64,000 nucleotides of DNA. It comes from Sphingobium sp. CCH11-B1 (GTDB taxonomy: Bacteria; Pseudomonadota; Alphaproteobacteria; Sphingomonadales; Sphingomonadaceae). Each line of letters begins with the position of its first letter. The stretch's first letter is position 1. The position numbers and the translations under genes were made by a program. This document shows positions 39,005-48,148 of this stretch, piece after piece. The DNA is taken from assembly GCF_001556865.1 (NCBI RefSeq), contig NZ_LSJY01000169.1, positions 62,001 through 126,000 on the forward strand, read 5' to 3'. The notes beneath the pieces were generated by a model. It worked only from the letters and a program-made list of their open reading frames with translations, ran no database searches and had not been told where the DNA came from.

Positions 39005-42000
39005 AGATGAAAGCGTCCGCGAACGTCAATCTCCAGGCCGTGTTCGCGGCGCCCCGGGAAGCTGCAGGTCCAACTACCCGGCATTACGGCGATGATCTTC
39101 CCTTCGCACGGCTTTGCCTTGCCGTCCGGGGATGGGTGACACCGACCAACCTTGTGCGCAATCTGGCGGGAGGTGGTGGCGGCGACATGCTCGCTGCGCT
39201 TGCGGGAGAGGTCGAGACCACCGCAGCGACGCGGTCGGGACAGTGGTTCATGCAAGTCGAACCTCGACGCCAAGCGATTGCAACGGCGTTCGGAGATGAA
39301 GTCGTCCGTGCCCTGGCTCCGCATCTTGGTTCCGATGGGCAAGATGTGATCCTGAGCGCGTTTCGCCTGGCGTTGGACGACAAGCCCGTCGATCTTGCCG
39401 CCTTGTCGGATAAGGCACTGCGGGCACTTGCCAATGTTCGGGACTGGCTTGGGGATCGCTGGCGACTGCCTTTCGACAAGGACGAGATTGGGGCGGCTCT
39501 CGCCGGCAAGGTCCTTGCCGCCGATCTTGAACGCATGACGGCACAGCAGTTGGTAGGCAAAGCCCATAGGGATGCCCTTGCCATTCTCGAACGGTTCGTC
39601 CTGCCCGGCGAGGACGCGCGACTTCGAGCCATCTATGTCCAGGCGGCGGGGGGCGGGGGCAAGACCACCTTGCTCGCCTATCTGCAACGCAAGCTCCAAG
39701 AGAGGGCCGGCGGCGCCGCGATCGCGCGGATCGATTTCGACGAACCAGGCATCGACCCCTCGCGCATGATCACGCTCAACCTGGCGCTGTTCGAACAACT
39801 GGCAAGTAACCTCTCGCAGATACGTGCCCGGGTTTCCGATTTTCTACCGCAATTGCGCGGCGCAGCGTCGGCGCTGCGGTTGCCGGATTATGCCGGTTGG
39901 ACCCCGCTTGCCGGATGGTCGTCCGGGCAACGTAGGCGACGCTCGCTTGGCGGACAGCGTCAGATCTCGGAAAGCGTGTCCGACCAGGGCTCGATTCTAT
40001 TCGGCCTGCTGTCGCCCGATAGCTTGCATGGCCCCTTGGTGCTGGTGCTCGATACAGCGGAATTGGTGATGGAAGGCGATAGCCGGGCCGCTGCCGGGAT
40101 TGCCGACTGGCTGAATTTTCTCGCCACCGAAGCTCAAGCCCACGATATCAGGCTGATCATCGCGGGGCGCGATCCACCGCCCGGAGGAGACAGCCTGCCG
40201 GTTGGAGAATTGTCCCTCTTTGCCCGACTAGAGCGCATGGGTGCCCAGTTCGATCCACCGATCTTCCTTCCCGAGCTTGTCCCTTCCGAAGCGGCCGAAC
40301 TGCTTGCCAATTGCGGTGTCGACGACGAGAAGTTGCGCCAGGCGGCGGCCGACGCAGTCCCAGGCAATCCCCTTCTTTTGCGCATCACCGCCGATGCGCT
40401 GCGGGATGGTGACGCCCGGCTCGTCCAGGATATTCATGCAGTTCACGGCCAAGCGCAGGTCGATTCACATAGCGCGCGCATCTACCTGTTGCGGCGCGTG
40501 ATCGCACATGTGTCCGACCCTATGGTCCGTCCTTATGTAATCGCCGCGATGGCCAGTCCGATCCTTACATCGGCCATGCTGGGAACGGTGATCATCCCAT
40601 TGGTCGATGATCAGGTGAAAGGGGGGGACGGGGCAGCTCTCCAAGCAACGGGAAGGCGCAAACCGCGCAGGGTATTTGCAGGTATCGAGCGGACGGCGTG
40701 GCTTGGCCGGGCCTCGCTGGATGGAAAGCGGTTCACGTTCAATCGTGACCTTCGGCGTTTTGTAATGACTTTGGTCCAGGCGGTTGATGACGATCGCAAG
40801 CTGCATAACCGGGCACACAAGGCGCTCCTCACCTATCATGAGCGTCGGCGCGATCCGCTGGATCGGGCGCTCACCTATTATCATCAAAGGGCACTTGGGG
40901 GCCCTGCAAAACTCCCGCGCGGCGACAAGAGCTTGAAGATTTTGCGCGGACTGCTCGACCAGTTTTCCGAAGCCTTGGAAGAGGAGGTCGCCTCCGAGAT
41001 CGATGCCCTGCTGCTCTCGCGCCAGTTCAGCGCCGTGCGCGAACGCTTCGGGCGAGCGCCGCCCGTCATTGCCGTTGGAAGGGGGGACGCAACTGGCGGT
41101 GCGAAGGCGGAGGCGATCTCCTCGCAGTTTGAGGCCATACCGAGCGATAGGCGGTTGGACGATCGCGACTGGCGCTTTCATCTCGAAGGGCGCGAAGGCA
41201 AGCCGGGGCAGGGAGAACTGCTGGTCGGCGATGACCGTGCGGCTGAAGCGCTGGCCATGTATCGCGAGCGGCCGACGCGTGAGCCAGGCGCGCCGCCGAC
41301 TTTCGTGATTCAGGCGGTGGCCGATCTTGGCGAGTGGGATTGTGAGGATATCGCCATATCGGCGGTCGTCGAGGACCTCTCGAGCAAGCTTTCGCCACGC
41401 TCGGTCAACGCCAATATCGAACGCATCTACTGGATCACGCGCTTCGCCCTCCAGCGCGACACCGGCAAGCTGGAACGGACGCATATCGATCTGCTTCAGA
41501 CCGTTTGCAATTATCTCACGGGGCCGGGGCTCGCGACCTTGCCGCCACTGCTGGCGGTTGCCGAGGCCTTCTGTGACGAGAGGCTCATGTCTCCTCGTAT
41601 GATGGGCGGAGTTAGGGGGAATGAAGGCGAGGGGCGGATTTACCTGGTCCGGCGACAGCCCTTGAACGCGGAACTCGCGATCGGTCAGTTCGCCGTGACG
41701 CAGCGGGACTGGCTGGCGCGGGTTCGCCGCACGCGTGCCGTCGCGTCGGTCGATGCCCTCAGTTGGGTGCAGCGCCAGATAGACGACTTGCATGGTCAGC
41801 CGATCGCGATGGTGAGCCAGCAGTTTATGAAGCTGCGCGAGGCGATCGAGATCGACTGGAACGGCCGCGATATATCGGCGGGGACGCTGCTGCTTCGCGG
41901 CATGACGGCTGAGTTTCTTCGTCCCTTGCGCGAAGGGATGGCGCGCGTGATCGCCGAAGGGGGGACGGAGAGGCTCCGTCCCATTCTTGAAAGGGCGACG

Positions 42001-42270
42001 ATAGGGATGACCATTCGCCCCGCCGAACTCGAACCCGAGACTTTCCACGAAAGGCTACGCGCTAATCCGCGCGCCTGGCTCAGCGCCTTCATCAGCTATG
42101 CCGACCGCTCTCGTCTTCTGCCCGGACTGTGCGCCGATCTGGCCGAGACGCTGGCGTCCAGCGATGTCACTGGCGCCAGCGTCGCACGTGTCGCGAGTTC
42201 CTACCTCGCATGGGACGAAGCCTTGGGCGGCGGCAGCGACTGGAGAAACGAATCATCTCTATCCGCATAG
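38995..42270 (+). CDS. Large STAND-like P-loop ATPase, probable sensor or scaffold of the gasdermin operon (1091 aa)
   Basis: STAND ATPases hold a closed ADP state and oligomerise on binding a trigger, bringing effectors together. Walker A is AGGGGKTT (218-225) and Walker B is LVLVLDTAE (348-356, D353). An N-terminal region of about 200 residues precedes the ATPase, including a short RSGQWFMQVEPRRQ segment reminiscent of the linker before the ATPase in related proteins. After the ATPase and winged-helix-like part (about 480-660) the C-terminal 400 residues are probably helical repeats that bind the trigger. GGAGG lies seven bases before the ATG, and the gene overlaps protease 2. In contrast to protease 2, its nucleotide-binding motifs look intact, so this is likely the working switch of the pair. 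Confidence 0.8.
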   Translation: MGMKMKASANVNLQAVFAAPREAAGPTTRHYGDDLPFARLCLAVRGWVTPTNLVRNLAGGGGGDMLAALAGEVETTAATRSGQWFMQVEPRRQAIATAFGDEVVRALAPHLGSDGQDVILSAFRLALDDKPVDLAALSDKALRALANVRDWLGDRWRLPFDKDEIGAALAGKVLAADLERMTAQQLVGKAHRDALAILERFVLPGEDARLRAIYVQAAGGGGKTTLLAYLQRKLQERAGGAAIARIDFDEPGIDPSRMITLNLALFEQLASNLSQIRARVSDFLPQLRGAASALRLPDYAGWTPLAGWSSGQRRRRSLGGQRQISESVSDQGSILFGLLSPDSLHGPLVLVLDTAELVMEGDSRAAAGIADWLNFLATEAQAHDIRLIIAGRDPPPGGDSLPVGELSLFARLERMGAQFDPPIFLPELVPSEAAELLANCGVDDEKLRQAAADAVPGNPLLLRITADALRDGDARLVQDIHAVHGQAQVDSHSARIYLLRRVIAHVSDPMVRPYVIAAMASPILTSAMLGTVIIPLVDDQVKGGDGAALQATGRRKPRRVFAGIERTAWLGRASLDGKRFTFNRDLRRFVMTLVQAVDDDRKLHNRAHKALLTYHERRRDPLDRALTYYHQRALGGPAKLPRGDKSLKILRGLLDQFSEALEEEVASEIDALLLSRQFSAVRERFGRAPPVIAVGRGDATGGAKAEAISSQFEAIPSDRRLDDRDWRFHLEGREGKPGQGELLVGDDRAAEALAMYRERPTREPGAPPTFVIQAVADLGEWDCEDIAISAVVEDLSSKLSPRSVNANIERIYWITRFALQRDTGKLERTHIDLLQTVCNYLTGPGLATLPPLLAVAEAFCDERLMSPRMMGGVRGNEGEGRIYLVRRQPLNAELAIGQFAVTQRDWLARVRRTRAVASVDALSWVQRQIDDLHGQPIAMVSQQFMKLREAIEIDWNGRDISAGTLLLRGMTAEFLRPLREGMARVIAEGGTERLRPILERATIGMTIRPAELEPETFHERLRANPRAWLSAFISYADRSRLLPGLCADLAETLASSDVTGASVARVASSYLAWDEALGGGSDWRNESSLSA

Positions 42271-42295
42271 GCGGGAGAAGAAGGGCAGACACATC

Positions 42296-43609
42296 ATGAC
42301 CGAGCCTGAATATGATGAACCTGTCGTCGACGACGAGGACGGTCATACCGATCCTTGTGAGCATCGCGAGCCCGATGCTCCGGAGTCCGGGGTTACTGCG
42401 GAGGCGGTGCGCCCCTCACGGCCGGCAAAATCCCTCCTCGCCTTGCGTGCACGGATCGATGCGGTCTACCCTGATCGCAAGACCAAGAGCGACGGCATCG
42501 TTGGAGACGCAGCCCACCAGTCGCGCGCATCGGACCACAATCCCTGGGTGAGCGACGGCGCCAAAGGGGTCGTAACGGCGATCGACATCACCCATGATCC
42601 TGCCAGTGGCTGTGATGCCGGCCGGATCGTCGAGGCCCTTCGCGCGAGCCGCGACAAACGCATCAAATATCTCATCTGGAACCGTCGAATTGCCAATGCG
42701 TCAGTGATTGGGGGCGTCGCGCCCTGGACGTGGCGATCCTACACCGGGAAAAACCCGCATGATCATCATTTCCATCTCTCGGTGAAGCCCGACAAGGCGC
42801 TATATGACGACGAGGCACCCTGGACGATCCAGCGCATGGAAGAAAGCCTCGGTGTCGATGAGGTCGTTGATACCGACGCCGACATCCTGCAGGCCCTGGC
42901 CGCGCTCGGGGCCAATATCATCACACATGCGCCGGCGCTGCCGCAGATCGACACTTTGCAAGATGCAATCACGCAGCTTCAGGCCAATCATCATGCAGTC
43001 TGGGCGCCAGCCGAGCTTGAGGGCGTCGGCGCCGAGGCGGCGGTCAGTTTCGAGACGTTGAAGAAGGGCTATGAGAAGCTGTTCGCCCAGGCGAAGGTTC
43101 TCGATAAATGGAAAGGCACCGTCGCCTGGTATGTCGCGAAGATACGCAAGGGGCGCGCGCAATATGAAGCGGTCGCGGCAAAGAGCGGCGTGCCCTGGTG
43201 GTTCATTGCCATTGTGCATGGCATGGAAGCGAGCTTCAGCTTCACGGGTCACCTTCATAACGGCGATCCCTTGGGCAGCCGCACGGTTCAGGTGCCCAAA
43301 GGACGTCCCAAAGTCTGGAACCCGCCAAGCGACTGGAGCAGCAGCGCGCTAGATGCATTGGAGCAGGAAGGCTTTCTGCATCAGGCCGACTGGACCCTGG
43401 CGCGCGTCCTTTATCGGTTCGAGGGCTTTAATGGATATGGGTATCACGCGCTCGGTATCAATTCACCCTATCTGTGGAGCTTTTCGGACCAGTGGACGAA
43501 GGGCAAATTCGTGGCGGACCATAAATTCGATCCCAACGCCACATCGAAGCAGTGCGGAGCGGCAGTCATGCTGCGTGCGCTGGTCGATGCTGGCGATGTG
43601 CAACTGTAA
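42296..43609 (+). CDS. Two-domain murein hydrolase without signal peptide, M15-like peptidase plus lysozyme-like domain (437 aa)
   Basis: Residues 45-170 look like an M15-type (VanY/endolysin) peptidase: AHQSRASDHNPW (H81), VVTAIDITHD (D97) and HDHHFHLSV (H158/H160) supply zinc and catalytic residues. Residues about 255-437 resemble a lysozyme-like domain found in peptidoglycan hydrolases (VPWWFIAIVHGMEASFSF, HLHNGDPLG, GYHALGINSPYLWSFS, SKQCGAAVML). The N-terminus is a charged, disordered stretch with no signal peptide or lipobox, so the enzyme must wait in the cytoplasm like a phage endolysin. It lies 25 bases after the ATPase gene and 17 bases before the trypsin-PLD gene. No phage structural genes are nearby. 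In this operon the gasdermin pore could supply its route to the wall. Confidence 0.8.
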   Translation: MTEPEYDEPVVDDEDGHTDPCEHREPDAPESGVTAEAVRPSRPAKSLLALRARIDAVYPDRKTKSDGIVGDAAHQSRASDHNPWVSDGAKGVVTAIDITHDPASGCDAGRIVEALRASRDKRIKYLIWNRRIANASVIGGVAPWTWRSYTGKNPHDHHFHLSVKPDKALYDDEAPWTIQRMEESLGVDEVVDTDADILQALAALGANIITHAPALPQIDTLQDAITQLQANHHAVWAPAELEGVGAEAAVSFETLKKGYEKLFAQAKVLDKWKGTVAWYVAKIRKGRAQYEAVAAKSGVPWWFIAIVHGMEASFSFTGHLHNGDPLGSRTVQVPKGRPKVWNPPSDWSSSALDALEQEGFLHQADWTLARVLYRFEGFNGYGYHALGINSPYLWSFSDQWTKGKFVADHKFDPNATSKQCGAAVMLRALVDAGDVQL

Positions 43610-43626
43610 TGAGGGAAGGCGAAGAC

Positions 43627-46401
43627 ATGACCAATGCAAAGTCTCCCTCGATCGGCGCGCATTTGCGGCAGCTTCTTGGCAGGGTTCAGAATGTCGACGG
43701 GACTCCGGGGGTGATGGCGGAATCGACCGCTACGCTTGCCGAAGCTGCGTATCATGTTGCCGGCCGATACGAACCTCATGATGTACCATCCGACATTTCC
43801 GCAGACGAAATCACGAACGTTGCCCGCAAGGCAGTGGCCGACGAACCGCTTGATGAGCGAGAAGGCTTTATCGCCGAGGCCATTATCCTGCCGGATCTGA
43901 GACCCGCAATCGACATCATCGGGGGGGACTTCACGATCGACCATCCGGCCTGGCGCGACTATGGTGCTGATACACCGGCACATGCCAATTTCGTCCAGGC
44001 TATACCATCAGTAGGGCGTATCGAACTGCCGGGAAATCCCGGCGTTCCTTACGGCGGTACCGGCTTCGTTGTGGGCGAGGGCCTGCTGATGACCAATCGA
44101 CATGTCGCCCAGTTGTTCGCGAGCGGGCTCGGCGTCGATGGCCTCCAGTTCATTTCGGGCATAGATCCGGCCGTGGACTTTCTTCGTGAGCTGGACAATC
44201 AGGCGGGAACGCCGTTCGCGTTTCGCAAGATCCGCATGATCCATCCATATTTCGACATGGCGCTTGTGGAGATCGAGGGGCTTGAAGGACATGCCCCCCT
44301 CTGGCTGGAACCGGTCGAGCTGGATGCGGCGCGACCCCGCCGCATCGCGGTCGTCGGCTATCCCGCATTTGATCCGCGCAACCGGGCCGATGTACAGGAT
44401 AAGGTTTTCCGCGGCGTCTATAACATCAAGCGCTTCCAGCCCGGTCTTCTCGCCGGGCGGAGGAACGTGGACAGCTTCGGCAAGATGATGAGCGCGGGCT
44501 GCCATGACAGCTCCACGCTAGGCGGAAATTCGGGTTCGCTCGTCCTCTCGGCGGAAACGGGCGATGTCGTCGGCCTGCACTTTGCCGGAATATACAAGGA
44601 TTCGAACTTTGCGGTCCCCGCCGTTGATCTCGCACGTGACGGGCGGATTATCGATGCCGGGGTCAACATCCGGGGCGGTGGGCATCGAAGTGACGGACCC
44701 TGGGAGCAGTGGTGGCGCAACGTTGCGACGCCCGAAAGGCCGACAACCGCCGGAGTCCCGTCCACGCCCGCGGCAGTAGCCGTCCAGGCACCCGCAGCAG
44801 TGCACGTTCCAGATGGGGGCGCGGTGACGATCAGCATACCTTTGCAAATTACGGTATCGCTTGGCGTCCCGGATACTGGCTCCGCAGCGCAGACCGTGGA
44901 AGCGCTATCTCTGGACGAGGCAATTGCGCGGCTGTCGCAAGCGTTGCCGGATGGGGTCGTCAGGGTGAAGCCGGGCTTCAACGGACGAACGGATGTCCTT
45001 GTCCTGGCAGCTCGCCCGGAACGCTTCGAGGTCGTTCGCGCGTCCGCTCCAGCGGCATTCGCAGGCTATCCCGTCGATGTTCGTTATGCGACGATCGATG
45101 AACAACTGGGTTTGACGGTGGATCAGCTGGAGGTGCCCGGTACGATTGCCTATGACGACGCGCGCCGCGCGAAGGCCCCATTTCTCTTCGATCCGGTGGA
45201 AGAGGAAATGACCGTCATCGCCCATGTCGGACCGGAAGAGAGCTTTCCCATGCTCCAGGAGTTTCTGGGCAAGGTCCAAACGACGCTCACCAGTTCGATG
45301 TACCAGTTCTTCGCGGCCCATGTAATGGAAGCCGTAAAGGAGCGCCTTGACGCAGGCGGTCTGACGATGAAGATCGTACTCGATCCCGCGACCCGCGATA
45401 GTGGCGATGGCGGGCCCAAGGACGGTGAATTTCGTCGAGATACCACCTTCGAGAAATGGCGTGACGACTTCGCCTTCACGAATGTTTATGTGCCTGTCGG
45501 CAACGGCAAGCTGGTCACCAGAGCCTACCATATCAAGGTCAGCGTAGCCGACAGCCAGTGGGTCTGGCTATCCAGCGGCAACTGGACCAGGAGCAGCCAG
45601 CCAAAGCCTGTCGATGGCGGCGCGCGCGGCAACCGTGAATGGCATATCGTGCTTGAGAACCGCAAGCTGGCCGACATGTTTGAAGCCCATATCAATGCGG
45701 ACTTCGATCAATGTGGAGAGCTTGGCGGCGGAGAGGAGGCGATCGCTCCAGCCGAAATCATGGTCGACGTGCCCGAGGAAATCTTTCTGGAAGCGCCCGT
45801 CGAACGGCTCCAGCCGCTGCGTGTTACCGGACGAAGCGTTAAGGTCCAGCCGGTTCTGACGCCAGATCGGCGCGGCCGGATCTATACCGACGCGGTGCTC
45901 TCTTTGATCCATTCGGCCAGGCGGCAGCTCGTCTTCCAGAATCAGTATATCAAGATCCGCAAGGACATGGCCGGGAATCTCGATGAACTGGTCGAGGCGC
46001 TGATCGCGAAATCGAAGGAGATTGCGGACCTTCGGATCATCCTTCGGGCCGGCGATGTCGATGATGATATTACCGAGCTTCGTCGTCGCGGTCTCGACGT
46101 AGCGCGGTGCGTCCGCATCATCACCAACACTCATACAAAGGGGATCATAGCTGACGGGCAGCGAGTACTTGTCGGCAGCCAGAACTGGAGCGACCAGGCG
46201 GTATCGACCAATCGCGACGCAAGCCTGTTGTTCGACGATGCTGAGATCGCTGCCTATTTTCTCAAGGCTTTCGAGATCGACTGGGCAAGAGCCAGGCCTG
46301 CGGTCGCCCTCGGCGTCGAAAAGCCTGCGCTGATTGCGCAGGGCGCCGGCCCGCCGCCGGGTTATGTCCGTATGCCCTTGTCCGAATATTACGGTCGATA
46401 G
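43627..46401 (+). CDS. Trypsin-like protease fused to a phospholipase D-family domain (924 aa)
   Basis: Residues 130-350 form a trypsin-like protease with H159 (MTNRHVAQL), D210 (YFDMALVEI) and S302 (LGGNSGSLVL). A Pro/Ala-rich linker (about 365-400) and a small domain follow. Residues 540-905 are a PLD superfamily unit with two complete HxKxxxxD motifs: HIKVSVAD (H635, K637, D642) and HTKGIIAD (H836, K838, D843), each followed by an Asn-Trp motif (SGNWT, SQNWS). PLD enzymes cut phosphodiester bonds in lipids or nucleic acids, and the substrate cannot be told here. I start at 43627 (GGAAGG seven bases upstream) rather than at an in-frame ATG inside the previous gene. No signal peptide. It is the last gene of the tight operon; a 199-base gap follows. 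Confidence 0.85.
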   Translation: MTNAKSPSIGAHLRQLLGRVQNVDGTPGVMAESTATLAEAAYHVAGRYEPHDVPSDISADEITNVARKAVADEPLDEREGFIAEAIILPDLRPAIDIIGGDFTIDHPAWRDYGADTPAHANFVQAIPSVGRIELPGNPGVPYGGTGFVVGEGLLMTNRHVAQLFASGLGVDGLQFISGIDPAVDFLRELDNQAGTPFAFRKIRMIHPYFDMALVEIEGLEGHAPLWLEPVELDAARPRRIAVVGYPAFDPRNRADVQDKVFRGVYNIKRFQPGLLAGRRNVDSFGKMMSAGCHDSSTLGGNSGSLVLSAETGDVVGLHFAGIYKDSNFAVPAVDLARDGRIIDAGVNIRGGGHRSDGPWEQWWRNVATPERPTTAGVPSTPAAVAVQAPAAVHVPDGGAVTISIPLQITVSLGVPDTGSAAQTVEALSLDEAIARLSQALPDGVVRVKPGFNGRTDVLVLAARPERFEVVRASAPAAFAGYPVDVRYATIDEQLGLTVDQLEVPGTIAYDDARRAKAPFLFDPVEEEMTVIAHVGPEESFPMLQEFLGKVQTTLTSSMYQFFAAHVMEAVKERLDAGGLTMKIVLDPATRDSGDGGPKDGEFRRDTTFEKWRDDFAFTNVYVPVGNGKLVTRAYHIKVSVADSQWVWLSSGNWTRSSQPKPVDGGARGNREWHIVLENRKLADMFEAHINADFDQCGELGGGEEAIAPAEIMVDVPEEIFLEAPVERLQPLRVTGRSVKVQPVLTPDRRGRIYTDAVLSLIHSARRQLVFQNQYIKIRKDMAGNLDELVEALIAKSKEIADLRIILRAGDVDDDITELRRRGLDVARCVRIITNTHTKGIIADGQRVLVGSQNWSDQAVSTNRDASLLFDDAEIAAYFLKAFEIDWARARPAVALGVEKPALIAQGAGPPPGYVRMPLSEYYGR

Positions 46402-46600
46402 AACAAATTGAAGCGGATAATCTTCTTCCCAAACTGGGGGCATCCTTGCTGGGCTGGCCTTTGAGCAGGCTGCGATTGAAGGAGGAAAAGGGCGCCATTT
46501 TTCGAATAGATTTTTGACGAACCTCGGCGCGCTAACTCTTCTGCAAGACTAAAGAGGGAGATAGGTCCGACACTCGAAAAATTTCGTTAGAGGGCTATAG

Positions 46601-48148
46601 ATGCCGAATGAAACCAGGGGCATCGAAGTCCTTCCCGACTGGAACAAGCCCGGCTCATTTTCGTCGGGAAGAGATCCGCTCGGACTGCAGGCGGCATCGG
46701 TTCGGTTATACACCGACCTCCTTCCCGGACTGACCAACGTTACCAACCGGCTGCGCTACTTCTCATTCTATTGCTGGGTAGTCAGGCAGTTCGAGCTGAC
46801 GCAGCACAGCCTCGACGAAAAAAAGTGGCGCATCTTCGTGCGCCGCGCGGAGGCGATATATGCGCTTGCATGTCAGATCGGAGACAGCGACGAGGCCAAC
46901 GGTATGGCCGGTTCAGCTTGGGCAGGTAAAAACATCGGGATCGGCAAAGCCTTCGATTTCACGCCCTGGACGGACGGCCCAGGGGAAGAAAACCAGTATC
47001 TTAAGGCGGTGAGGGGCAATTTCGGGCAGTTCTATGTGGCCAGCATGCTGCAGATGGGCATGCTCCTGAAAACCAACATCCGCGTCCAGGCAGTGTCGCC
47101 CGATCATGGCCTCGATCTTGCCGAAGCCTTCGCCGAAGCATGTCCGACAGCCTGCAAGAAAATCCTCAAGGCAATCAGGACCGGCAGGATCGACCATGCA
47201 GACTGCGTCGCCATATCGGACGAGGCACATCCGGCCTATCTTGATGTGCAGTCGGGGGAGACGCAACTGCTGCTGCGTTACCTGCGCGGCGAGAGGGCAG
47301 ACGATGATACTGCGCCAGCACGTCGGGCGACGCTATGGAACGTCCTCAACATCATTAGTCGCATCGGTCGTCAGGATGGTAACGACCTTCGCCGCGAGCT
47401 TTACGTCCAAGACAACATCGGAACCGTCACCAACCAGTTTCTAGCGCAGAACCTGACCCATTGGCGCGCCTATTTCGTGAACGAGCTCTGCCACATCTCA
47501 CTCGAGCTTGTGCTCAACGCGTTGACCCACCGCATCAACGAGACGTCGGGCGCGACCGCGGATGAACTGTCTCGCGCCATAGCCACCCTCGCGCTTCGCC
47601 GCGGCGACGCGGCATCCACCCTCGCCAGAGTCGCCGAAGCACGGGATCTCGGCAGCCTGGCCCTCGAGCATAAGGCCGGATCTGAACTCGCGGACATCGC
47701 GGGCGGGACAAGTGAGCCCGGCAGCAAACAGGTGCGCAAAGCCATCGATCTCCTGCTGTCGTTGTGGAGGCGCTGGAGCGATGATGCTGCGATCAACGGG
47801 ATACTGGCTGAAGCCACCGTCGCCGATAGATCGGCGGAAGGCATCTTCCGCTATCTCGACAAGATGGCCGATAGACCTGCAATGGAGGGGCTCGCGGGTC
47901 TGGTGCGCAAGTTCGTCATCGGGAACCACCTGCTGATCGCTGGACAGAAGCTTGCGGCAGGAACCTACACCTATCGCTTTATCGTCGATGAAAGCGGACT
48001 CGTCGACGGCGAACCGGCCGAATATACTTTCACCAACCCCCGCATCGTCAATCTTCTGACGTTCGCATATGACGGCGCTCTGCTCGATGATGAGGGCGAT
48101 GTAGCCGAGGCAGGAAAGGCGCTGCTCGATGCCGTTCAACCTGTTTGA
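46601..48148 (+). CDS. Unrecognised protein paired with a PLD-family protein (515 aa)
   Basis: I cannot assign a family with confidence. The N-terminal part (LLPGLTNVTNRLRYFSFYCWVV) recalls the 'LFPGTSxxxTRxRYF' segment of DUF6361-type proteins, which are often found beside PLD-like proteins in defence islands, but the resemblance is short. The rest is helical and soluble, with no signal peptide. It starts 199 bases after the gasdermin operon and overlaps the next gene by 20 bases, so the two are surely co-translated. The overlap and the partner suggest a two-component nucleic-acid-directed system. Confidence 0.7.
   Translation: MPNETRGIEVLPDWNKPGSFSSGRDPLGLQAASVRLYTDLLPGLTNVTNRLRYFSFYCWVVRQFELTQHSLDEKKWRIFVRRAEAIYALACQIGDSDEANGMAGSAWAGKNIGIGKAFDFTPWTDGPGEENQYLKAVRGNFGQFYVASMLQMGMLLKTNIRVQAVSPDHGLDLAEAFAEACPTACKKILKAIRTGRIDHADCVAISDEAHPAYLDVQSGETQLLLRYLRGERADDDTAPARRATLWNVLNIISRIGRQDGNDLRRELYVQDNIGTVTNQFLAQNLTHWRAYFVNELCHISLELVLNALTHRINETSGATADELSRAIATLALRRGDAASTLARVAEARDLGSLALEHKAGSELADIAGGTSEPGSKQVRKAIDLLLSLWRRWSDDAAINGILAEATVADRSAEGIFRYLDKMADRPAMEGLAGLVRKFVIGNHLLIAGQKLAAGTYTYRFIVDESGLVDGEPAEYTFTNPRIVNLLTFAYDGALLDDEGDVAEAGKALLDAVQPV

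Noticed and set aside
42296..43609. Prophage remnant, suggested by the endolysin-like enzyme
   Set aside because: No terminase, portal, capsid, tail, holin or integrase genes are near it; the gene is embedded in a protease/ATPase operon.
34249..46401. Type I secretion transporter or caspase-like protease expected near RTX or gasdermin genes
   Set aside because: No ABC transporter, HlyD or TolC protein and no caspase/CHAT His-Cys dyad were found anywhere in the window.
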